Shown here one piece after another: positions 46,790-58,261 of a stretch of 64,000 bases of DNA. A program made the position numbers and the translations under genes. This stretch comes from Cryphonectria parasitica EP155. Its lineage: Eukaryota > Ascomycota > Sordariomycetes > Diaporthales > Cryphonectriaceae. Numbering within the stretch: the first letter of the stretch is position 1; each line of letters starts with the position of its first letter. The notes beneath the pieces were generated by a model. The model had not been told where the DNA came from and did not search any database. It was given only the letters and a program-made list of their open reading frames with translations. The DNA is taken from contig NW_024468913.1 of NCBI RefSeq assembly GCF_011745365.1, forward strand, positions 3,658,001-3,722,000. The letters are read 5' to 3'.

Positions 46790-48213
46790 ATGGCTGATGA
46801 GGAGTTCGAGATCGACGTCTATGGAGACGCAGACAACGGCCAGGATCACCAAGCACAGGAGCAGGGACAGGGCGCAGAGGAGGAGTACGGTCATCATGAC
46901 GATAAAGGCAATGTTGACACCAACGGCGGCGGCAACCACGACGACGCCGCCGCCAACGAGTATAACGAGGCCAGTGGTGACCATGGCTTCGACGGCCATG
47001 ATGACGCCGGCGAGCAGGCTGCTCCTGCGCCCCAGCAGGGTGTGAAGCGCAAGCAGGAGCCCGATGACCGTCCCACCGACCCACGTGCCACCAGTGCCTT
47101 GCTGATCTCCGACATGCAGTGGTGGAACACCGAGGACGAAATCCGTGGCTGGATCAATGCTGCCTCCTGCGAGGACGAGCTGAAGGACATCACCTTCAGC
47201 GAACACAAGGTGAACGGCAAGAGCAAGGGGTATGTTTCTGCACTGCACCCACAACCCTTCCATAACCTGTACGTCCCTTTGTGAACACATGTAGCTGACA
47301 TCCAGTGTCCAAAATAGCCAAGTTTATGTTGAGTTCACATCTGCCCAGGCAGCCACTGCAGCCAAGCGCTCCATCGAAAGCTTGCAGTCCGGTGGTGGTG
47401 ATGGCAGTTCGAACCAGGCGCGCCGTGCCACTGTAGCCTTCCACAGCGCCCACAACAACCCCTTCAAGACGCTGCCAAAGGACGCCCCCCAGCGTCAGAA
47501 CCGCGACAGTCAAGGCCGGGCCGGTTCTACCGGTGGCACCTACTCCAATGGTCCTCCAGCCACCAACTTCCAGGCCGGTGGAGGCGGCGGCGGCGGAGCT
47601 GGCGGGAGCGGTGGTTTTCAACAGGGCAACTTTCGCGGTGGCCGCGGAGGCTTCAACCGTGGAGGTATGCGTGGCGGATTCGGGCAGAACTATGGAAACA
47701 ACATGAATCCCTACAACAACAATAACAACAGCATGGGCGGCTTCAACAACATGGGTGGAGGCGGCTTTGGACGCGGTGGTATGGGTGGCGGCTTCGGTCG
47801 TGGCGGTCCAAACATGCGTGGCCGAGGCGGCATGAACAACATGATGGGCTCCGTGCCCCCAATGATGGGCGGAAACATGGGAATGGGAGGCATGATTCCT
47901 GGCATGAACATGATGGGTGGTGGTATGGGCGGTATGGGTAAGCTACTCACCCCTGCCTCTCTCTTTTGTGCACATCTCCTGGCAGTAGACTTTCTCTGCA
48001 CACGGCTGGCGTGGTGCTGCCTCTTGTTGGATTCCGGCTGACCCATGGTGCCTGATTGTGTTCTCAGCAGGTTTCAACCCAATGTCCGCTGGCCAATTCA
48101 ACCCTGGCTTCTTCGGTGGTAACCAGGGCGGTGGTAACTACGGTGGCAACAACCAGGGCGGTGGCGGCGACTGGGGCAATCCTCACGGTGCTAAGCGACC
48201 AAGAGGCGAGTAG
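46790..48213 (+). CDS. CPSF6-like RRM and glycine-rich RNA-binding protein
   Basis: Exons 46790-47229, 47318-47937 and 48071-48213 join (phases 2 and 1) to 400 aa. Acidic N-terminus MADEEFEIDVYGD then an Asp/Asn/Gly-rich linker, a KRK motif, and an RRM at about 101-175 (SALLISDMQWWNTEDEIRGW, then ITFSEHKVNGKSKGQVYVEF across the first splice joint). The WW pair in the first strand and the GKSKG loop are characteristic of the CFIm68/CPSF6-CPSF7 RRM, a subunit of the 3'-end cleavage factor that binds the 25-kDa CFIm partner. The rest is RGG/GGFN/GGMG-rich, with a C-terminal basic KRPRGE that could be a nuclear signal. Likely nuclear, in pre-mRNA 3'-end processing. The last intron ends in a CAGCAG tandem acceptor, allowing a one-residue variant. 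Confidence 0.87.
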
Positions 48214-50888
48214 AACTTGGCTCTGCCTGGACTCGGCAACCCTACAAGCCACCGAACATATCCTGCTGTTCCATCGCACCCAGACGGAAACGAGGCGGGA
48301 AACGGTCGTCGTGGCGTCCCGCACTACTAACTATTCGAGATACGACCGTCTCGATCAGACGCTATGACAAACAACTTGTCTCAACACCCAACATATTGTA
48401 CTACTACTCAACAAGGCCTACCGTGAATATCATTTGCGGTTACCTGCTACAGATTTCAGCACCGGAAGTGATCGATCCAGCAAGAGGGTATCGGCCTATA
48501 TTTACGATTGAGATACCTCACATTAAGTCAAACGGTGACGATAATTAGTGATCGTCTTGCACTGCGGTGAGGAAGGACGGCAACTGGGCGTTCCCTTTTG
48601 GCTATGGGGCCGATGAAATTGCAGACGACTGGAGTTTGAATTATATTTTATTTTTCGGGACGGGGAATACGGTGTTCAGAGGATTAGAGCGGAGAAACGC
48701 AATTGTTTTCGGAGGGGTGCCCTTTGTACAGTCTCCCTCCGGCACTTACCTATATCTGCTTTTGGGGGGAAGGGGGATAAGGGGTCTTTTTCTTTCTTTC
48801 TTTTTTTCCATTCTCGCGCAAGGATCGGAGTGGTCTCACATGAGGATATGCAGGTCATGGCAATGCATCTTTGATTTTGTTCTTCAGCCCTCCTTTTGTT
48901 TCTCCCTTCTCTCTGTGTCTATTAATAGGTGATGTTCATGCTTTTTCCATTGCAGCACTTGGATTTTGGACTACGAAATGGTGTTGAATGGCTGTGGAAC
49001 TGATATGAGACCTGAGAGTTTGCGTTATAAGGCTAGCAGTAAGAGCATACTCTTCTGCGGAATTCGACTTTTATTTTCTCTCTTTCTTTCCATGGTTACA
49101 TGCTCAGAGCTCCTCAGCGTTGCTTTTCAGGAATCGTGCAACGGCTGTGTTGTTGTCTCGTAAAAAAGAAGCTCTGGTCTTCGCGAGCCTAGGTAATTAT
49201 GACATGGACATGTCACACCGGCTGTAGTTGACTCCTGGCCCTGGCAAGCAACTAACTTTCTGTTCTGCCACTGGAACAACAACTAATCGATACGCGCACA
49301 TCACTTTGCTCAGTGATTGGGCAACACTGTCCAGAACCGCCAGAGCGCTGCCCGATGCCAATCGTCTCATTTCCGAACTGTTGCTGCCTGACCAGTCACC
49401 AAAGGAGCATCCTGATCACAGGTACTGACGTCGTGCGAGCCAAATCTTAGGAAATCTGACTCGAAGTCACATAAATTCCAATTATAGGGCAATTGATCGG
49501 AAGCTGGGTCAGTCTGTGTTGCTCGCTCGACTGTCATCGGCCGTGGTGTTGCGCACAGTTGCAATGCCGACCCGAGAAGGCCTGAGGGAGAGGTGTCGAT
49601 GAAACCGTGAATAAATAGCATGATTTATGGAAGCCAAAAGACGTCGCAGAACTCAGTGCTGCTCATGGCCACGGGAGAAACACAAGGACCTCACTGGTCT
49701 TCCTTTCCGAATCCCCTATATCGCCGCCGATGCACCGGCACGCGGCTTTGTTCGCATCATTCAACGCGAGTGTCGGCTCCTGCAGGGGGCTGGTAAGCCA
49801 AGTCGATTCTCTGTAAATTTACCGAACTTTTGTACGAATCGACAAGTACAGTCCTACGGGATAGACAAACTAACTTGTAAATATCGACGGTGAGTTCTCC
49901 ACGTAGACATTGTTCTGCCGTCCACCGCTGCTTGCCACGTTATGGTGGGCCAAATGGCAGGGCTCACCGCTGCTACTATACGAGTTTCCACACGAACCTG
50001 ATCAGGCTGTCTACAGAACATTCTCAACAGCTTCGTCTCAGGGGAAACCATTCGAGGTGATATATCAGCTTCAAGTGTGGATCGACGGCTCCGTAAAGAC
50101 TAGTCACGGTTTGTGTCGGTCTGGGGAAGGGTTGTGTCGGAGCTATTGGGTGTTGCATATCGAGAAGTACTGCACTGCGGTGGATTCGAGGCAGTGGTCT
50201 TCTTTGCATGCAAGTGTCAGGGCAGCGTTGCAGCCATCAAAAAAAAAAAAAAACAAGTGCCTGTAAGGCAGCAAGCTGTGGGTAGCTCCAGCCACCCAAA
50301 TGATGGACGTGGCTTTCCCGGAAGCCATTTGTCTGCTTGTGTGGGCTATGAGAGCCTCTTTAAGAGGCTACAGCAGTGCAGTGCGTTTTGTGTTGTTGTT
50401 TTTTACCGACCGGTCCAGCCCAACTGTCATGTAGGGTCCCCTTCGGCCCTCGCCGTCTGCGCCTCATGCATGCCCATTGGAGCACCGCCTATTCGGTCCA
50501 GGGGCAGCTTGGGAAACAGAGCTCCGCTATCAGATGGGGGATGCAGGTTCCATCCCCACCCGGGGGTGCACCTCCTGCATGTGGCAAAGCAATTGAGCTG
50601 GCAAGTGTTGTTGCTTTCGTGGGTGCACATGTGCCATTCGTTGTCTCTGCAGGCTAGGCAATTTTCGGCAGAATTCAGCGCTGCACCAAGCCAGTTTCTA
50701 GAAACCATATAAGAGTACTATATGATCCAAAGACAAGTTGAGATCCAGTGTGTGTTTTGCTTTGTGTGTATGTGTGCGTGTCGGTGTGTCACCTCTTGTC
50801 GAAATCCAAACCTTTCCCTTTCTCCCAAGAAGCCCATTGGGAAACGTCCCTCGAGCTCGATGCATTCCGCCTCGTGGTTCTGCTCAAA
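48214..50888. other. Intergenic, 2.7 kb
   Basis: No supportable gene. T-rich 3' flank of the RRM gene, a poly-A run near 50239-50253, and short TG-rich tract near 50760-50790 just before the patatin gene. Confidence 0.5.
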
Positions 50889-52490
50889 ATGGCCTTCACA
50901 CCCAAGATACTCTCCTTCGGTAAGACCACCTTGATCGACTGCAAGAAGCCCAAGCCTCATTACTCCGCTGACTTTCTGATGTGTTGTCGATCCCAGATGG
51001 GGGTGGGATCCGCGGAATATCAAGCCTCTTGATCCTCCAAGCCATCATGGAGGACATTAAGGAGGCACAGAAGCTTCAGACGACCCCTCGTCCGTGCGAA
51101 ATATTTGACATTATCGGTGGCACCAGCACCGGCGGGTAAGTTTTTTCCTTTCTGCTTCTTACTTTCTTTTTCCGAATGGACAAACCCCAAAGCATGAAAA
51201 TGTAGCTAATTTAGTTGTTAGAATTATTGCCATCATGCTTGGGCGCCTGGGCATGACTGTTGAGAGCTGCCTCAAGGCCTACCGGTCCGTTATGGAAGAG
51301 GCCTTCACACCCAAGTTTCGATGCCCCATACCTGGTCGATCTCGGACCACATATTCCTCCAAAACTCTTAGGGATGCCATACGAAGGGTCATCACGGACG
51401 AGTGCGACGACCCTCAGTGTCTGGCCACGAAGTGCTGCATCCACGCTAATGAAGTCTTTCAAGATGGGTCTTGTACTAAAACGTGCGTTTCGAAACCGCC
51501 CAGCCACTCACAGAAGCATTCTAGTTCGCCATCGTGAGACCCCTAAAAGCTGACCTCTCTTTCTCATTAGTATCGTCCTGGCAGCCCCAAAGAAAGATCT
51601 AGACGCCCGACCAATATTGCTGAGGACATGCGACATGTCCCCTGAATTCAGCAACTGTGCCATCTGGGAAGTGGCTCTTGCAGCCTCGGCCACACCAAAG
51701 CTCTTCAAGCCCATCAAGCTGGGCAAGAATCGGGTGGAGCTGGTAGACGCCGCGCTGGGATTCAACAACCCATGCGAGGTCCTCATCGAGGAGGCCCAGG
51801 TCCTGTACCCATCGGCTGAGAAGTTCACCATCCTCAGTATAGGTACGGGGCGGGGCAGCGTTGTCGCCCTCCAGAACACACGGTTATCACCGACGGCATC
51901 AAGCACCGAGTCGACGAACAAGGTGGACGAAAAGCTTGAGTATAAATACCGAGAGACCGCACAGTACCATAGGTTTAGTGTGGATCATGGTCTGGAGGAC
52001 ATCACGCCCGCGAACTGGCAGATGAGCGATCAGGTCGCCGCACATACGTATACCTACTTAAAGGGGAAGAAATATAACATCCGAGAATATGTCGACAGTC
52101 TGGCGACCCTAAGCAACTTGGAGATTTCAAACACGAGAAATCTCGCTGATCAGCTGGCTGGGAAAAGAACGTTAGTATTAGCACGCTTGTTTATCACTCT
52201 CCATTTGATTGCGAGACAACCTCGGAACACTCAAAATGCCTTCACTTGCTACACAATCCAAATCTGAAGACAAGCCTGCTGACAGCTTCTTTAGGCCGAA
52301 TATCACTACAGCAGTAGTAGCTAAGAGCAACCCAGCAGCCCTACAACAGCCGACAATACGTATGATTCAAAATCCTCCTGGCAATAACCTGGAGCAACCA
52401 AACCCCATAGCACGGAATCCTTCGGGGAATTCCATGGACATAACGGATTCACATGAGAACAGCAAGAATTGGAAGGCCATACTTGACTGA
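50889..52490 (+). CDS. Patatin-like phospholipase (five exons)
   Basis: Exons 50889-50919, 50997-51135, 51222-51482, 51571-52170 and 52295-52490 give 408 aa; all phases agree. The first exon is only 31 nt and the joint rebuilds the oxyanion motif (SFDGGGIRG, residues 9-17). The nucleophile elbow is GGTSTGG with Ser54, and the catalytic Asp203 is in VDAALGFNNP, where DA replaces the usual DG. Other family blocks: AIMLGRLGMTVESCLKAY, LAAPKKDLDARPILLRTCD, WEVALAASATPKLF, ILSIGTGRG. The enzyme would act on acyl lipids by a Ser-Asp dyad. No NB-ARC, TPR or ankyrin domain follows; the C-terminal 65 residues are Asn/Pro-rich and unlike the family. Intron 4 starts with a weak donor (GTTAGT), but branch GCTGAC and acceptor TTTAG are good. 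Confidence 0.88.
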
Positions 52491-52897
52491 GTTTTTGGGA
52501 CTGATCCCTCGACCGGTAAACCATCCTTTAGTCTTGTAGGATTGGAACAGGCCTCAAGATAGGAATCTCGGTCTCCTATAGCAGCCTTAGAGGACGAAAT
52601 GTGGTGATTTTCTTTTTGTATGTAAAAAGAAAGAAAGACAAAAAAAGAATAAAACATTTCTTGGGGACTACCACCTAGCCAATAACGGGCTTTACACACC
52701 GCAAATGATTCATCGATTTGCACAGAAACTCTACTTTACCATCATGCCCCTCTACCAAACTCATTTTGCATCGCCCATGTCCCCCATATGCTAACTCGTT
52801 TCAAAACCTTTTTCGAGGCGATGATCGGGAAATGGTTTTTTTCTTTCTTTTTCAGATCCACATCTTTGATCTTAAGATCAAAGTCCAACCCCAGCCA

Positions 52898-53278
52898 TTA
52901 TGAGCGAAATCTTGGTTTCATCCTTCTGAAGAGTGTTTGGAAGACTTCCATGTCCGCCTCCTGCCGGTACTCTGCTGTGGTGAGTTCCTTTTTCGCCTGA
53001 CGGGCAAGAAGGGACTCCTAACGGGCGACCATGAGGGCGTCGCGAAGTTGACAACACGCATTGTACCAGGTAGGGGTGAAGGTGACCTTCTTGCTCTTGA
53101 CGTGGTCGGATTTGGACACGTCCGGGGTAATGATGTGGTCGCCAGTTTCGCGACTCCCTGCTTGATCAAATTAGACCACTGTAGGCTTGAAGAGTTCCTG
53201 GTCTGCGATTACTACATTACGAGGTGAAGGGGAGGGGGTACGAGTGCCTGCATCTCTATTATATTCATGATAGCAACA
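52898..53278 (-). pseudogene. Probable decayed coding remnant
   Basis: On the minus strand one frame reads like real protein (SKKVTFTPTWYNACCQLRD, LLARQAKKELTTAEYRQ, MEVFQTLFRRMKPR) but is interrupted by TAA at 53173-53171 and TAG at 53020-53018 before a terminal TAA at 52900-52898. No start is visible within it. The two internal stops each differ by C to T from a Gln codon (CAA, CAG). It lies just downstream of, and on the same strand as, the AlkB-like gene. Family not recognised. The call rests on amino-acid composition and could be chance; the two other frames on this stretch are also partly open. Confidence 0.45.
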
Positions 53279-53287
53279 TTATCTCAT

Positions 53288-55444
53288 TCACGTCTTCCCA
53301 GCCCTGCGTCTCTTCTTAGCAGGCTGCTCAGGAGAATCCTCTTCCCTGTCTCGTTTGTAGGACTTATTCGTCTCTATCTTCCGGTCCTGCTCGGCTATCT
53401 TGTCCTCCGTCGCCATCGCCCTCTCCACTGTGCGAAATGTCAGGGCCAGTCGCATAGGCATGGTTTTATCCACAGTGGCTGCGTGGTCCAGGTATCGCTG
53501 CGTATGTTCTCCATGCATGAGCACAATGTCCCCATGATCAACGGGAAACTTTAGGAGGATGCGGTGCGCACCTCGCTTCTGCTCCATTCTGGCCCTGAAC
53601 AGTCGCTTCCACTCCTGGTGGTCAATCTCGCCAGCCTCGCGCCGCTCCCAGATCTCCTTGCGGTATGCGTACTCTGTGCAGCCCTGGATCAGCGGGTCCT
53701 CGTCGATCCAGGTATCCCCGGCCTTCTCCTGGTGGCTCCTGGCCGTCAGTTTCCGTCCATAGTCCCACACCGGCTTGATGGCGACCGAGAAGGTTCCGCG
53801 TCCGCCGAGGGTCCAGGTGGCCACGTTGGGACCCAGTCCGCTCTCGCCGTCGTCGTGCATGGACATGGCCATGTCGGCAAGGTAGCATGCAAAGTACAGC
53901 TGGTTGAAGTCGCCGGTGCCTTCTAAAAAGTAGGGCCCCAGCCAGTCGTTCATCTTGTCGACGGCCGCTTTCACCTCGGGTGGCCCATGCTCGAAGCGGG
54001 TCGTCCCAAGCAGAACGCCAAAGATGTACCGGGCGCCAAAGTTGCTGTTGAAGTGATTTGTGTGCACCATGCCGGCTGGGGTGTTGAGCATGCGCCGCTC
54101 GAGGTTGAGCCGTCCGAGGTTTGCCAGAGCCAGCATCCTGGTGAAGTACTCGTTGGCCACAGCCATGGCGGTGGGCTTGGCCCTGAGGATACTGATGCTG
54201 CAGCCCGGAGCAAGCGTGTACTGGTGGACCGTGAAGTCTTGAAGTGAAGGGCCTTGTTGATATCCAGGGAGTCGGGTGTAGTCAAAGCCAGCCCATTTTC
54301 TTTTGGCCTTTTCAATTTTCGTACACCCGTCCAGGAACTCAGGTGTGAGAGCAGGTGGGGAGGCTCTGATCGTAAATGTGCATTGATCGTTGCGACAGTG
54401 CCACTCGTGCCAACGGACGCGAGTATTGAGCATGCCGCACTGGGGACATGCAAAGCCCCGCATTAGCCCGTGACACAGAGCCACAATCTTGTCCTGGTCG
54501 ATGGGTTGTCTTTGCAAATCTACCATCAGGTCGTCATAGTTGGCCCTTCTGAACGCCGTTGCAGTAGGATATAAGAGGGGGTAGCAAGGTTCCAGGCCTT
54601 GGATGTTAACCGATAGTCTGTCCCAGCGTTCCTTTAAGAAGCTGGCGCTGTAGGTCCAATTGAGCTGGAGGGCGTCTTGCTGTATGGGATCCCCTTCTGA
54701 AGTCCACCACTCCTCGCAATCAGGGTTCAGGCACACAAAAGCTTGCTCGAATATTTTTGGTGAGCTTTTGTCACAAGTCTCACACTTGTACGTTTCAGCC
54801 TTGGTCGTGTAGTCCCTTGAGGTAATTACTGGCGGTTGACCATGTGCAGGATCTGCCCACCAGCTCTGGTGTTCAATATCGCACTTCTCGAGCCTGACCA
54901 TCCATATCTTTTTGCCCTTATCTGCAGGCTCTGGCCAGATAAATGTAGGAACAAACCAGGCCAGTGGCCAGCTGTCCTGATTCTTGGTCATTGTGCATGG
55001 GAACAATGGATACCCATGAGACTCAGAGCTTGTAGCTCCTTGCTGAATCACAACACCTATAGGTCTCCTTTCCTCCATGTTCCTAGTGACCTCCTTCAGC
55101 CTTCTTCTGGTAGTTGCAGGAGCTGAATCAGGTGTGTTGATGGAGGTGATGATAACCTCAGCATCCAGATAGGCTCCTGGAACAAAATATTTGCCTAGAA
55201 GCAGGCCGAGGCAGAAACCTGAATCCTCCTCACCATTGGGTCCTATGTTGCGAGGGTCACCTCTTACTGTAGCATAGTACCCAGCCTGGATGGTGTGAAA
55301 CCATGTTGTCGCGTTGATAAGATGAGCCCTATGCTCGGCGAAGTATGGCGGTGGAACAGCAGATTGCCATGTTTTCTGCATGTCGCGTCTGAGGATGGCA
55401 TCTTCATATTGAATAGGTGGGTCTAAGGCAGCGTTGTCGGCCAT
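53288..55444 (-). CDS. Large AlkB-type 2OG-Fe(II) dioxygenase with zinc-finger-like Cys pairs
   Basis: Intronless, 718 aa from ATG at 55444 (the two codons before it are TTG-AAG). The C-terminal half carries the AlkB iron/2-oxoglutarate set: His530 and Asp532 in MHDDGE, distal His654 in YLDHAA and the RLALTFR motif (Arg665, Arg671), with the six-residue Arg spacing of AlkB. The first and last His are 124 residues apart, more than twice the spacing in bacterial AlkB, so an insert is present. Two Cys sets lie upstream: CETC with CLNPDC (about 224-250) and CPQC with CRNDQC (about 345-370), probably structural zinc sites. The basic tail (PAKKRRRAGK) looks like a nuclear localisation signal. The likely role is oxidative demethylation of nucleic acid or protein; the substrate is not known. 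Confidence 0.85.
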   Translation of the reverse strand: MADNAALDPPIQYEDAILRRDMQKTWQSAVPPPYFAEHRAHLINATTWFHTIQAGYYATVRGDPRNIGPNGEEDSGFCLGLLLGKYFVPGAYLDAEVIITSINTPDSAPATTRRRLKEVTRNMEERRPIGVVIQQGATSSESHGYPLFPCTMTKNQDSWPLAWFVPTFIWPEPADKGKKIWMVRLEKCDIEHQSWWADPAHGQPPVITSRDYTTKAETYKCETCDKSSPKIFEQAFVCLNPDCEEWWTSEGDPIQQDALQLNWTYSASFLKERWDRLSVNIQGLEPCYPLLYPTATAFRRANYDDLMVDLQRQPIDQDKIVALCHGLMRGFACPQCGMLNTRVRWHEWHCRNDQCTFTIRASPPALTPEFLDGCTKIEKAKRKWAGFDYTRLPGYQQGPSLQDFTVHQYTLAPGCSISILRAKPTAMAVANEYFTRMLALANLGRLNLERRMLNTPAGMVHTNHFNSNFGARYIFGVLLGTTRFEHGPPEVKAAVDKMNDWLGPYFLEGTGDFNQLYFACYLADMAMSMHDDGESGLGPNVATWTLGGRGTFSVAIKPVWDYGRKLTARSHQEKAGDTWIDEDPLIQGCTEYAYRKEIWERREAGEIDHQEWKRLFRARMEQKRGAHRILLKFPVDHGDIVLMHGEHTQRYLDHAATVDKTMPMRLALTFRTVERAMATEDKIAEQDRKIETNKSYKRDREEDSPEQPAKKRRRAGKT

Positions 55445-56932
55445 CTTCAAAGTTACTCTGACAAAGGGCAGAAGCGGCAGGGTTATAATGATTTTTGGCA
55501 GTTGAGTTTATCGGCTCGTGTCTGTTTCTTGAGAAAGCATTTATCAGTATTTTTCATGAGATCTAGGATCGTTCTGGAAGCTTACAAACTTGAAGAAGAA
55601 TGCTGCTATTGTTTCTGAGTGATTAGACTGGTGCTGGATTGAATATTTGGTTGTCCAAGTCCTTCGATGTTCTTCGATGATGTTGGTGTGACAAGATTGC
55701 TGAGCAATGAGGACTCTGATTGTCCCCACCTGGAACAATGCTGAGATGATGATGATAATGACCTCAGGACCGAGTCAATTGTTATGATCACTTCAAGGTC
55801 ATGGCTGCCCTTTTCAAAGGATCAGCCCGGCATTATACCATGCCCAATGCAATTCAAATTGAACAAGTCCGGCTTTCTCTGTGCAAAAGTCCTGCATTAT
55901 TCCAGCAGAAGTTCAGAATTTCTTGGTCCAATGCTTTATCACAATGTTTTTCCTTTGCTATACAAAGCTTGGATTTTCCCTTGTGTAATGTTCATGCTTT
56001 TCCTCATTGGACTAGAAAATTCGAGCACCTTGTTTTGCTCTGTCATAAATGCTATAGGGCTTGCCTGTTTAGAATGGCTTAGCAGGAGACTTCCATTTTT
56101 CCTGTGAATGGATCAGCTTAGCAATGACATTCGGTTGCAGGCCAAGTGGCTACAACCATGGGAAAATTTTTCTGTGAACGAGATTTGGAAAGTGGAAGAA
56201 TTTATCCAATTCATATCCAGTAGCTGCACAGCCAGGTGACTTCAATCACGCTCAGTATTGAGCTATCAATACTGCACTTTGGGAAGAGAAAAGATTTCAT
56301 TGGCTTAAACAGAAAAGCAAACATCATAGATGCATTATATTATATGATTTTCCAAGTATTACTCATCAGTGGAAGTCTTCCAGTAGGCACCAGGGCTGAA
56401 GTAAGGTGGGCAGACTAATTTATATATTGACTTTCCTCATGAAGCAAGAAAGTACCACGCCATGAAGATCTGTAGGTATCCAGGTAGGCTCTTGATATTT
56501 TAGACAGGCTTTGATTTACAGAAAGCGTAAAATTAGCTGTAGAAGAAGTGCTTTACGAGAGTGTAGAGAGTCTCTGGTTTGCCCAATCGATGTGATCCTG
56601 AAGGCATGCCAGGCAAATCTTACACTTATGTATTCAGGTTCACAGGTAAATGATGATTGACACTCACTAGCAGTCAAGACATCCTTGGACGGCTAGCTCG
56701 CTGGTTTGTCTAGACTAGGGACAGCTGCTTGACCTGATGATTGACAATCGTTGAGTCATAGAAGATGTTTGATAGTTGACGTGTCTCTTGGTGAGTGCAG
56801 CCATCAAGCCCAGGACTTCGGAAAATGTCTTGTATCTTGTGCTGATTATGCCAAGATGGCTGTTAGGAGCCCCGGCAGGGCCCATTCACTCCACATGCTG
56901 GCCTCAGAGTGCTTGACAAACCCCGTACCGTT
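55445..56932. other. Intergenic, AT-rich, 1.5 kb
   Basis: No supportable gene. Noticeably AT-richer than the surrounding coding DNA, with short frames only. It may contain the promoter of the AlkB-like gene at its left end. Confidence 0.5.
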
Positions 56933-58261
56933 TCACCTCAACCGCTTGATAGTCCCTCTGATCAAGTTATGTATTTGTTCCCACCGCTTGAGCAACATCT
57001 CCCTACGACTCTGGTTCAAATCTGCACTGCCAGCCTCAAACTGCAGGGCCTTCAGCTGTTTCATCTGATCCGAAACTTCTGAGTCATAGTCTTTGAGGAG
57101 CGACACCAGGACCCCGTCCGCTCTGCGCTGGCTCTTCTCCCCATCGTCCAGCCCGTTCACAAACCGCTGCCACTCCTTGGTCGACAATCCATGGTGCATG
57201 CCCGCCAGCATCAGCCGCAGCGCCACTTGTGTGCGGTGGCATGCGGTGTCCTCGTCCAGCACGTACTTCCCCAGGAACCCCACGGCCTCGAGGTCCTCTT
57301 TTTGCGCATCCGACAAGGAGGGGAGAATGGCGTCGTCCAGGCAGACCTCGTCCCAGCGGTTCTGGTCGAGCACGAAGCCGTACTCTACGAGGAGAAAGTC
57401 GTTGGGGTGCTTGCCGTAGCTGATGTGGACCTCCTGACCCTTTTCGTAGGACCGCGTGGTCCGGAAAGAGTACGTGGTGGCGTGATTGAAGGCGACTTCG
57501 CAGCCGTCTTTGTCGGTGTGGTTAAACAGATCGGCGACGGGCTGCAGCACCATGTGGTCGGCCTTGGGGAGCTTCTTGGTCCGCGGGGTGACGAAGTAGA
57601 ACGTTCGCGTGTTGACGAGCATCCAGGCATAGAGATACTCTTCCTCCGTGCACGAGGCCCTGACCCCACCTCGCGTAGAGAAGGGGAACGCAGCGGACAC
57701 CAGATCCCAGTCCCGCTCGAATTTCTTCTTTTGCTTGCGCAAAAGCTTCGCGGCGGCGGCGGGAAGGAATGCCTGTAGGGAAGCAGGCCAAACCATCGGC
57801 ATGGAGAGCTGTATGTTCTCCCATGTTGGGACGACGGCGTCCCATTTGGCGTAAGTCGTGGCGTTTTCCGTCTGGTTCAGGGCCAGGTCGGCGGCCAGCA
57901 GGCCATGGACGGTCATGTCCTTGGGAAGTTTCTTTGTAATCGTTGACGGGACGGTATCCAGGGTTCGTAGTATTGAGCAGGGGACCGTGAGAATTTCCGT
58001 GCCTTCTGGAATGTGGTCTGTTGCAACAACTGCATGACGATATCAGTACTTATTCCTAAGGTCTGACCGTAGAACCCTCCGCATGCAATGCAGACAACAG
58101 CAGGTTGTGGCATTGTAGGTACGTTCACAGCCCGCAAACAATCACTCACTTCCAAAGCCACGTCCAGAGAGCCTCATGGGCCGTATGTTGTTGATCTCCA
58201 CGCCGAGACCCTCGGCCCAGGCCAGGAGCTCTTCATGAATCTCCTCGAGCTTGTCATCCAT
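56933..58261 (-). CDS. SET-domain protein methyltransferase, Rubisco-LSMT/ribosomal type
   Basis: Exon 1 58261-58150 and exon 2 58029-56933, phase 1, 402 aa; intron of 120 nt with GTGAGT, branch TACTGAT and CATGCAG. The ATG at 58261 is the first in frame after a stop. SET pattern: an early EINNIRPMRLSGRGFGIVATDHIPEGTEILTVP (about 22-55), a long helical insert (iSET) containing FERDWDLVSAAFPF, then MVLQPVADLFNHTDKDGCEVAFN, RSYEKGQEVHISYGKHPNDFLLVEYGF with the catalytic-region Tyr in SYGKHPN, and a C-terminal Rubisco-LSMT substrate-binding-like helical region. Fungal relatives (the Rkm group) methylate lysines on ribosomal proteins; S-adenosylmethionine is the donor. The target of this one is unknown. 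Confidence 0.9.

Noticed and set aside
46790..47290. Minus-strand frames rich in Val/Leu opposite the RRM gene
   Set aside because: They are complements of Asp/Asn/His-rich codons of the RRM protein and only mimic membrane segments.
48567..48932. Plus-strand frame of 121 aa
   Set aside because: Lies in the T-rich 3' flank of the RRM gene, with no recognisable motif.
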